Source: Desulfuromonadaceae bacterium (GTDB lineage: Bacteria > Desulfobacterota > Desulfuromonadia > Desulfuromonadales > SZUA-401). From it: a DNA stretch of 13,456 nucleotides. Each line of letters opens with the position of its first letter. The first letter of the stretch is position 1. Shown here one piece after another: positions 1 through 4,298 of this stretch. Made by a program: the position numbers and the translations under genes. The notes beneath the pieces were generated by a model. The model worked only from the letters and a program-made list of their open reading frames with translations. It had not been told where the DNA came from and did not search any database. The stretch is taken from assembly GCA_003246035.1 (NCBI GenBank), contig QKBP01000043.1:1-13456 (forward strand), read 5' to 3'.

Positions 1-1
1 G

Positions 2-187
2 TGGCACGATCCGGCCGAAGGGGTGTGTGTCTACACCGACGTGTTCGCCGACGACATCCACACCCGGGTGCTCGGGGGGGATGTGACCCTGAACGAGCGG
101 CTGTCGGCGTTCCTCGAGCACGCCGAGGATGCCCGCGAGGTCATTCTGTTCAACCACAACGTGATCCAGGACCGCCCCGAGCCCTGA
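2..187 (+). CDS. C-terminal part of an unrecognised protein (5' truncated)
   Basis: An open frame enters from the left edge and ends at a TGA at 185-187, giving 61 residues. The fragment is acidic and ends in a segment reading VILFNHNVIQDRPEP. Codon use has the strong G/C third-position bias of the neighbouring genes, and the frame stays open up to a stop shortly before a terminator hairpin, so it is probably a real gene end. I do not recognise the family and see no catalytic motif in so short a piece. The overlapping frame starting at base 1 is richer in Arg and Gly and looks like a shadow of this one. Confidence 0.6.
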   Translation, partial: WHDPAEGVCVYTDVFADDIHTRVLGGDVTLNERLSAFLEHAEDAREVILFNHNVIQDRPEP

Positions 188-211
188 GGTCCAGAACGGT
201 GGCGACCTGTG

Positions 212-245
212 AAAAGCCCCTCCGGCCGTCGGGCTGGAGGGGCTT
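212..245 (-). terminator. Intrinsic terminator of efpL (possibly bidirectional)
   Basis: A 10-bp perfect stem pairs AAGCCCCTCC (214-223) with GGAGGGGCTT (236-245), with partial extra pairing inside the loop. Read on the minus strand it is followed by TTTT (215-212), so it serves the minus-strand gene ending at 266. The plus-strand side has only TT then GG, so it would end the left-edge gene less efficiently. It lies between two convergent genes. Confidence 0.85.
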
Positions 246-265
246 GGTATGTCACGGTTAGAAGC

Positions 266-829
266 TCAGGCGCGCGAGACGAAGCGGCACTCGCGGGTGT
301 CGATCTTGACCCGTTCGCCGCTCTCGAGGTAGCCGGGGACCTGGATGCGCAGGCCGGTTTCGAGCAGCGCCTCCTTGGTCTGCGCGGTCGCGGTGGCGTT
401 CTTGATCACCGGCGGCGTTTCGACCACCGTCAGTTCAACGGTCATCGGCGGGTCGACCATGACCACGCGCCCCTCGAACAGGCCGAGCTGCACGTCGGTG
501 CCGTCGAGCAGGAAGCCCTTGATCGGCTCGAACAGCTCGGGGCCCAGCTCGTACTGCTCGTAGCTCTCCAGGTCCATGAACACGCCGCCATCATCCTGGG
601 CGTAGAGATACTGCCCCTTGCGGCGTTCGAAGTCGGCGTCGTCGACCCGCTCCCCCGACTTGAAGGTCCTTTCCAGGACCTGCTCGGTGAGCAGGTTGCG
701 GTACTTGATCTTGACCAGGGTGTTCCCCCCGCGTGCCGAGGGCGACTGGGTGGCGACATCGAGAATCAGGCAGGGGGCTGCGTCGAGCTGGATCACCAGG
801 CCCCGCTTGAAATCCTGCGTGGTAGGCAT
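266..829 (-). CDS. yeiP: Elongation factor P-like protein EfpL/YeiP
   Basis: A 187-residue three-domain EF-P-fold protein (E. coli YeiP is 190). It binds between the ribosomal P and E sites and helps peptide-bond formation at difficult motifs. It belongs to the EfpL branch rather than canonical EF-P: the domain I tip reads QSPSARGGNTL, with Arg33 where EF-P carries its modified lysine, matching E. coli QSPTARGAATL. The domain II-III stretch VETPPVIKNATATAQ also matches that branch. The ATG at 829 is chosen because GGAGG (840-836) lies 6 nt upstream; the longer frame to 874 adds non-homologous residues. A possible promoter lies at 902-873 and a terminator follows the stop. It lies about 1.3 kb from the canonical efp gene and is read in the opposite direction. 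As in other EfpL proteins, no EpmA-type modification is expected. Confidence 0.93.
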   Translation of the reverse strand: MPTTQDFKRGLVIQLDAAPCLILDVATQSPSARGGNTLVKIKYRNLLTEQVLERTFKSGERVDDADFERRKGQYLYAQDDGGVFMDLESYEQYELGPELFEPIKGFLLDGTDVQLGLFEGRVVMVDPPMTVELTVVETPPVIKNATATAQTKEALLETGLRIQVPGYLESGERVKIDTRECRFVSRA

Positions 830-872
830 CGGTTTCCTCCGTGAGCATGTGCTGACCGTTACCGGCAGGGGC

Positions 873-902
873 AAGCTACGGCAGGATGGGGAGGCGAGTC
901 AA
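873..902 (-). promoter_or_regulatory. Possible sigma70-type promoter for efpL
   Basis: On the minus strand TTGACT (902-897) and TAGCTT (878-873) are separated by 18 bp, in the gap between the 63-residue gene and efpL. The -35 is good and the -10 is weak (TAnnnT only). If real, efpL can be expressed independently of the small gene upstream. Confidence 0.4.
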
Positions 903-908
903 TGGAAT

Positions 909-1100
909 TCAGAGTGTCTCGAGGTGCAGCTCGGAGATGGCGTTGTAGCTGCCGTCGTTCCAGTGGACGTAGACCAGTGCAGGCGTGGAGGAGATGACCC
1001 GGTCGACCTGGCCGACCAGGGCCTCCTTGCTTGCCTGCTTGAGGTCGGTGACGAAGCTGCGCGCATACCTGACGGTGGTGCCCGATTTGAATCGTGCCAT
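909..1100 (-). CDS. Small conserved-looking protein of unknown function (63 aa)
   Basis: The frame encodes 63 residues from MARFKSGTTVRYARSF to the C-terminal SELHLETL. The pattern of short beta-like segments (TTVRYA, ALVYVHWNDG, YNAISELHLE) suggests a small SH3/KOW-like barrel, but this is an impression and I do not recognise a named family. The ATG at 1100 is preferred. A longer TTG-initiated version reaching 1178 would have to translate through the terminator hairpin at 1163-1132. The ATG has no good Shine-Dalgarno sequence; the nearest purine run, AAGG, is about 14 nt away, and AAAGAA lies 4 nt upstream. It is followed by efpL on the same strand after a gap of about 80 bp. A structured leader or small RNA ending in a terminator lies immediately upstream. 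Confidence 0.65.
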   Translation of the reverse strand: MARFKSGTTVRYARSFVTDLKQASKEALVGQVDRVISSTPALVYVHWNDGSYNAISELHLETL

Positions 1101-1131
1101 GGCGTTCTTTATAAACCTTGACGTTGGGGTT

Positions 1132-1163
1132 AAAAAAAGCACCCGTTTTCCGGAGAAAACGGG
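1132..1163 (-). terminator. Intrinsic terminator upstream of the 63-aa gene
   Basis: A perfect 9-bp stem pairs CCCGTTTTC (1142-1150) with GAAAACGGG (1155-1163) around a CGGA loop. Read on the minus strand it is followed by TGC and then seven T (1138-1132). The plus strand has no T tract after the stem. No minus-strand protein gene lies upstream within at least 2 kb, so it must end an RNA that starts between here and the response regulator gene, or attenuate the 63-residue gene. Confidence 0.82.
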
Positions 1164-1257
1164 CAGATGAAATGACAAACCAGCAACGGATGGGTTGCTG
1201 TTCCAGTATCACGAAGAAGCTTTTCTGTTCTTCGACTGCAGAAGGTCGTTGTGACCT
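1132..1257 (-). ncRNA. Candidate structured small RNA or attenuator leader
   Basis: Read on the minus strand, four stem-loops follow one another: AGGTC/GACCT (1257-1243, loop ACAAC), CGAAGAA/TTCTTCG (1234-1212, 9-nt loop), CAGCAAC/GTTGCTG (1200-1181, 6-nt loop), and the 9-bp terminator stem (1163-1142) with a T7 tract. A possible promoter at 1292-1264 would start transcription at about 1257, the base of the first stem. No good reading frame fills this stretch. The layout fits either a free RNA of about 126 nt or a leader controlling the 63-residue gene 32 nt downstream. I do not recognise a known riboswitch, 6S RNA or tmRNA in it. The 5' end is inferred. Confidence 0.45.
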
Positions 1258-1263
1258 CGAATA

Positions 1264-1292
1264 TCTTTAACGCTACCGCGCTGATCTTTCAA
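1264..1292 (-). promoter_or_regulatory. Possible promoter for the minus-strand structured RNA
   Basis: On the minus strand TTGAAA (1292-1287, five of six consensus bases) is followed after 17 bp by TAAAGA (1269-1264), a weak -10. The predicted start, about 1257, coincides with the first of the stem-loops. Confidence 0.35.
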
Positions 1293-1309
1293 TCAGGAAA
1301 TTCCTGATT
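1291..1309. promoter_or_regulatory. 19-bp perfect dyad, candidate operator between divergent promoters
   Basis: AATCAGGAA (1291-1299) and TTCCTGATT (1301-1309) form a perfect 9-bp inverted repeat around a single A. Its centre is about 58 bp upstream of the predicted start of the response regulator transcript and about 43 bp upstream of the predicted start of the minus-strand RNA, both usual activator positions. A few T follow on the plus strand, but the AT-rich stem with a minimal loop would make a poor terminator. A protein-binding site is the better reading. Confidence 0.5.
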
Positions 1310-1322
1310 TTTGGGTTCATCC

Positions 1323-1351
1323 TTGAGCTGTAGCGGTGTGCGTGCTAATTT
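1323..1351 (+). promoter_or_regulatory. Sigma70-type promoter of the response regulator gene
   Basis: TTGAGC (1323-1328) and TAATTT (1346-1351) are separated by 17 bp, and a TGC immediately before the -10 makes an extended -10 element. Transcription would begin near 1358, leaving a leader of about 37 nt before the GTG start. Confidence 0.55.
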
Positions 1352-1357
1352 TGGTGT

Positions 1358-1373
1358 GGCAACGCACGTTGCC
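1358..1373. repeat. Perfect 7-bp inverted repeat at the predicted start of the regulator mRNA
   Basis: GGCAACG (1358-1364) and CGTTGCC (1367-1373) are separated by CA. The dyad begins at the predicted transcription start and ends 10 bp before the Shine-Dalgarno sequence at 1384. It could be an operator that blocks initiation, possibly for the regulator itself, or a 5'-terminal stem-loop in the mRNA. Confidence 0.5.
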
Positions 1374-1394
1374 AGAGACTTCCGAGGTGAGACA

Positions 1395-2051
1395 GTGTCA
1401 ACACAGCGTTCCCGGTCCACCGCCATTCGGGTTCTTTTCGTCGAGGATCACGAGGTTTTTCATGCCTGCATGCAGCATCTTCTCGATCTGCAGGAAGGGA
1501 TGACCATGGTCGGCGCTGCCCGCGACGGCCGCGAAGCGGTCGAAATGGCTGCGTCACTCAACCCCCATATCGTGGTGATGGACATCACCATGCCGCGTCT
1601 CAACGGCATCGACGCTACCCGCCTGATTCTCAAGCAGCATCCCGCAATCCGGGTCATTGCCCTCTCCAACCATGCCAGCCGTCAGGTCGTGCAGGGGATG
1701 CTCAAGGCTGGAGCCCTCGGCTATGTCCTCAAGAACGAAGCGTTCCAGGAACTGGTCCAGGCCATCGAGTCGGTTGCCTCCGGGATCCCCTACCTGAGCC
1801 CGGGGTTGAAGGTCAGCGATGCCGAATCGGACCTGGGGACCAAGGTCTTCTCCAACCTGACCCGCCGAGAGCGGGAAGTCCTGCAGCTGATCGCCGGTGG
1901 CTACAACACCAAGCAGATCGCCGACGAGCTGCGGATCAGCCCCAAAACGGTGGAAACCCACCGCGTCAACCTGATGAAAAAACTCGGCGCCTCGAACCCC
2001 GTTGAACTCGCCCTCTTTGCGCTCCGTGAGGGGGTCTCTCCACTGACCTGA
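1395..2051 (+). CDS. NarL/FixJ-family DNA-binding response regulator
   Basis: A cytoplasmic two-component response regulator of 218 residues, a normal length for the NarL family. The receiver domain (about 11-130) has the acidic pair Glu17-Asp18, phosphoacceptor Asp63 in VVMDITMP, Ser91 at the switch position and Lys113 in GYVLKNE. The C-terminal LuxR-type helix-turn-helix (about 152-212) shows LTRREREVLQLIAGG and KTVETHRVNLMKKL. The GTG at 1395 is chosen because GAGGTGA (1384-1390) lies 4 nt upstream and the receiver domain starts soon after; the longer frame from 1311 would run through the predicted promoter and both dyads. No histidine kinase is adjacent, so the input signal is unknown. 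A promoter at 1323-1351 with flanking dyads suggests regulated, perhaps autoregulated, expression. Confidence 0.92.
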   Translation: MSTQRSRSTAIRVLFVEDHEVFHACMQHLLDLQEGMTMVGAARDGREAVEMAASLNPHIVVMDITMPRLNGIDATRLILKQHPAIRVIALSNHASRQVVQGMLKAGALGYVLKNEAFQELVQAIESVASGIPYLSPGLKVSDAESDLGTKVFSNLTRREREVLQLIAGGYNTKQIADELRISPKTVETHRVNLMKKLGASNPVELALFALREGVSPLT

Positions 2052-2069
2052 AAGTGCACCGTTTTTTCC

Positions 2070-2098
2070 ATGACAAGGGTGTGCGAATGTGCTTAAAT
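2070..2098 (+). promoter_or_regulatory. Probable efp promoter
   Basis: ATGACA (2070-2075) and TTAAAT (2093-2098) are separated by 17 bp, with a TGC extended -10 motif (2090-2092). Transcription would start near 2105, giving a leader of about 50 nt. No terminator is evident after the response regulator gene, so readthrough from it is also possible. Confidence 0.5.
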
Positions 2099-2155
2099 AG
2101 CCGGCCCTTGGAGCGATAATCCAGTATTGAAACACGGTAAGGAGAACCCTGAACA

Positions 2156-2719
2156 ATGTATAGCTGTGCCGACCTCAAGAAGGGGCTCAAGTTGATGGTG
2201 GACGGTGAGCCGCACGTGATCGTCCAGTTTGATTTCACCAAGCCGGGCAAAGGCCAGGCCCTCTACAAGTGCAAACTGCGCAACATGATCACCGGATCGC
2301 TCTTTGACCGCACCTACCGCAGCGGCGAGAGTTTCGAGCAGGCAAACCTCGAAGAGCGGGACATGCAGTACCTCTATCAGGATGAGAGCGGTTACGTCTT
2401 CATGGACCAGAAGAGCTACGAGCAGACCTCCATCAGCGAAGACGTGCTCGGAGACGACCACTACTTCCTGGTCGACAACATGGAAGTGAAGGTTCTGATG
2501 TACGGCGAGCGTGGCATCGGCGTGACCCTCCCGAACTTCGTCAACCTGCGCGTCACCCAGTCCGACCCCTGGGTCAAGGGGGACACCGCGGCGGGGAACA
2601 ACAAGCCGGCGACCGTCGAAAGCGGTTACACCCTGCAGGTCCCCTCCTTCGTCGAAGAGGGGACGCTGATCCAGATCGACACCCGTACCGGCGAGTATGT
2701 GACCCGCGTCAAGGAGTAA
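2156..2719 (+). CDS. efp: Elongation factor P
   Basis: A 187-residue canonical EF-P that binds the stalled ribosome beside the P-site tRNA and promotes peptide bonds at polyproline motifs. The domain I tip reads FTKPGKGQAL and matches the E. coli loop VKPGKGQAF; Lys32 corresponds to the beta-lysylated Lys34. The domain II signature VTLPNFVNLRVTQSDP, the stretch KGDTAAGNNKPATVESG and the C-terminal IDTRTGEYVTRVK are also typical. The ATG is preceded by AAGGAG (2139-2144) at 11-nt spacing. epmA follows after 23 nt on the same strand, so the protein and its modifying enzyme form one transcription unit. The first convincing terminator after this gene lies inside epmA (2797-2828), so most efp mRNA probably ends there. 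Confidence 0.97.
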   Translation: MYSCADLKKGLKLMVDGEPHVIVQFDFTKPGKGQALYKCKLRNMITGSLFDRTYRSGESFEQANLEERDMQYLYQDESGYVFMDQKSYEQTSISEDVLGDDHYFLVDNMEVKVLMYGERGIGVTLPNFVNLRVTQSDPWVKGDTAAGNNKPATVESGYTLQVPSFVEEGTLIQIDTRTGEYVTRVKE

Positions 2720-2742
2720 CGTTTCGCCACAGGGCATTGCGC

Positions 2743-3654
2743 ATGCACGAGCCGAACTGGGCCTTGGCCCGCAAACGCACCCTCCTCGCTCAACGGGCCC
2801 GGATCGTTCAGACGATCCGGGCTTTTTTCGTTGCCCAGGGGTTTCTCGAGGTCGAGACTCCGCAGCGGATACCGGCCAACGCCCCGGAGCCGTACATCGA
2901 CCCGCTGCCGAGCGGAGAGTGGTGGCTGCAGACCTCACCGGAACTGGCCATGAAGCGCCTGCTTGCCGCCGGCTACGACGAGATCTTTCAGCTCGCCAAG
3001 GTCTGGCGTGCCGGTGAGCGCGGCCGGTTGCACCTCCCCGAGTTCACCCTCCTCGAATGGTATCGCAACGGTGCCGACTACAACCAACTGATGACAGACT
3101 GTGAAGCCCTGCTGTCGGCACTCGTCCCGGGCGGGAAACTGTGTTGGCAGGGGGAGGCCATCGACCTGACGTCCCCGTGGCCACGCCTGAGCGTGCGTGA
3201 GGCTTTTGCCCGGTATGCCCGGTGTTCCCCCGAGGAGGCGCTGGCGGAAGGCCGTTTCGACCAGGTCATGGCGCTGGAGGTCGAACCGCTGCTCGGCACG
3301 GGACCGCTCTTTCTGACCGAGTACCCGGCGGCCTGTGCCGCGCTGGCGAGGTGCAAGCCCGACGACCCCCGGGTCGCGGAGCGATTCGAGCTGTACATCG
3401 GTGGTCTCGAGCTGGCCAACGCCTTCTCTGAACTCTGCGATGCCGATGAGCAGCGAACGCGCTTCGTGCGGGACGAAGAATCCCGGCGCGCCGCCCAAAA
3501 GTCCCCCACCCCGATCCCCGAACCGTTTCTGGACGAACTGCGACAGCTCAGCGAGGCTGCCGGCATCGCGCTGGGGGTCGACCGCCTGGTCATGCTCCTG
3601 TGCGATGTCCCCGAGATCGGTGCGGTGGTCGCCTTCCCCCCCGAACTCCTGTAG
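2743..3654 (+). CDS. epmA: EF-P lysine ligase EpmA (PoxA/GenX/YjeA)
   Basis: A truncated class II lysyl-tRNA-synthetase-like enzyme that attaches (R)-beta-lysine to the tip lysine of EF-P and has no anticodon-binding domain. It has 303 residues against about 325 in E. coli. Family landmarks are the first helix RIVQTIRAFF followed by GFLEVETP, the TSPELAMKRLLAAGYDEIFQL core, motif 2 (VWRAGERGRLHLPEFTLLEWYR), GLELANAFSELCDADEQ, and motif 3 IALGVDRLVML near the C-terminus. The ATG at 2743 is preferred because AGGG (2731-2734) lies 8 nt upstream; the in-frame TTG at 2737 is too close to it. That ribosome site is weak, suggesting low expression relative to EF-P. Codons 19-29 also encode a perfect intrinsic terminator. 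EpmB, which supplies beta-lysine, is not nearby. Confidence 0.95.
   Translation: MHEPNWALARKRTLLAQRARIVQTIRAFFVAQGFLEVETPQRIPANAPEPYIDPLPSGEWWLQTSPELAMKRLLAAGYDEIFQLAKVWRAGERGRLHLPEFTLLEWYRNGADYNQLMTDCEALLSALVPGGKLCWQGEAIDLTSPWPRLSVREAFARYARCSPEEALAEGRFDQVMALEVEPLLGTGPLFLTEYPAACAALARCKPDDPRVAERFELYIGGLELANAFSELCDADEQRTRFVRDEESRRAAQKSPTPIPEPFLDELRQLSEAAGIALGVDRLVMLLCDVPEIGAVVAFPPELL
2797..2828 (+). terminator. Intrinsic terminator inside the epmA coding sequence
   Basis: A perfect 11-bp stem pairs GCCCGGATCGT (2797-2807) with ACGATCCGGGC (2812-2822) around the loop TCAG, followed immediately by six T (2823-2828). It is as good as any intergenic terminator in the window, yet it lies in frame in epmA and encodes residues 19-29 of the conserved first helix. 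It is 78 nt after the efp stop codon, the usual place for an efp terminator, and none exists in the 23-nt gap between the genes. No T tract is present in the other orientation. Confidence 0.85.
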
Positions 3655-3660
3655 GACACG

Positions 3661-3689
3661 TTGACACTCCCCGGGGGCGCTGATATGCT
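3661..3689 (+). promoter_or_regulatory. Near-consensus sigma70 promoter of the rubrerythrin-like gene
   Basis: A perfect TTGACA (3661-3666) is separated by 17 bp from TATGCT (3684-3689), with a TGA extended -10 motif at 3681-3683. It begins 7 nt after the epmA stop. Transcription would start near 3696, giving a short leader of about 19 nt, so this gene should be strongly expressed independently of epmA. Confidence 0.75.
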
Positions 3690-3714
3690 CGGATGCACTT
3701 TGCATGGAGGGACC

Positions 3715-4224
3715 ATGAACATCTACCGTTGCCGCATCTGCGGTGATCCCTGCCTGGCCGAGGTGGTTCCGAGTCGCTGTCCGTTTTGTGGTGCGCATCC
3801 GCGCTATTTCGTACGCGCCGCAGACTACCAGCCCCCCGCCGAAGTCAGCCTGGGGAAAAAAAGCCGGGAAAATCTGCAGCGGGCGCTCGAGCTCGAGATC
3901 GGCAACAGCTGTTTCTACCGCGGCGCCGCCAAGGTTGCCGATGACCCGGTTGGGCGTGCGCTGTTTGGGGCGCTGTCCAAGGTCGAGGCCGAGCACGCCG
4001 GGGTCGTGTGCCGGTTGCTCGGCGTCCCCAAGCCGGGAGAACTGTACGAGACCGGTGACTGTTCGCCAGTGCATCGTGAAAACCTCGAAGAGGCGCATCG
4101 CCGTGAGACCCGAGCGGTTCACCTCTACCGCCAGTTTCTCGAAGATGCCGAAGAGGGGCGGGTGCAGGAAGTTCTCGAGGCGCTGATTGAAATCGAATCG
4201 GACCACATGGGTCTGAGCAGCTAG
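3715..4224 (+). CDS. Rubrerythrin-like protein with N-terminal rubredoxin-type domain
   Basis: A cytoplasmic diiron protein of 169 residues, probably involved in peroxide or oxygen detoxification. Residues 1-30 form a short rubredoxin-like iron site with Cys6, Cys9, Cys22 and Cys25 (CxxC, 12 residues, CxxC). Residues 48-168 form a ferritin-like four-helix bundle whose diiron ligands look intact: Glu61 in LELEIGNSCFY, Glu91-x-x-His94, acidic residues near 126-131, and Glu161-x-x-His164. Classic rubrerythrin carries the rubredoxin domain at the C-terminus, so this is the 'reverse' order. The ATG follows GGAGGG (3706-3711) by 3 nt; the longer frame from 3661 would include the promoter. It is flanked by its own promoter and a strong terminator, so it is a single-gene unit. 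The exact substrate cannot be told from sequence. Confidence 0.85.
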   Translation: MNIYRCRICGDPCLAEVVPSRCPFCGAHPRYFVRAADYQPPAEVSLGKKSRENLQRALELEIGNSCFYRGAAKVADDPVGRALFGALSKVEAEHAGVVCRLLGVPKPGELYETGDCSPVHRENLEEAHRRETRAVHLYRQFLEDAEEGRVQEVLEALIEIESDHMGLSS

Positions 4225-4231
4225 TCATCAT

Positions 4232-4282
4232 CCGGAGGGACGCTCCGGTCATCCGAGCCAGGGGCGTCCCCCTGGCTTTTTT
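4232..4282 (+). terminator. Tandem hairpins and intrinsic terminator after the rubrerythrin-like gene
   Basis: A first stem CCGGAG/CTCCGG (4232-4248) is followed by an 8-bp perfect stem GCCAGGGG (4257-4264)/CCCCTGGC (4269-4276), loop CGTC, and six T (4277-4282). It ends 16 nt before the uvrC start codon. Confidence 0.88.
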
Positions 4283-4298
4283 GTTTCGGGCAGTCGTC

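Noticed and set aside
1132..1257. Known structured RNAs (6S, tmRNA, cyclic-di-GMP riboswitch) as identity of the minus-strand RNA
   Set aside because: I could not match the conserved elements of these classes by eye, so no identity is claimed.
1311..1394. Upstream extension of the response regulator to 1311
   Set aside because: It would translate the predicted promoter and the dyad, has no family similarity, and a good ribosome site precedes the GTG at 1395.
2049..2070. Terminator after the response regulator, suggested by the T run at 2062-2067
   Set aside because: No stable stem precedes the T run; only the short GTGCAC palindrome is present.
2093..2938. Minus-strand frame of 281 codons opposite efp
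   Set aside because: Antisense to canonical EF-P and the start of EpmA; no family features.
2935..4206. Long open frame on the minus strand (423 codons) opposite epmA and the rubrerythrin-like gene
   Set aside because: It is antisense to two well-supported genes, has no recognisable domain, and arises from the strong G/C third-position bias.
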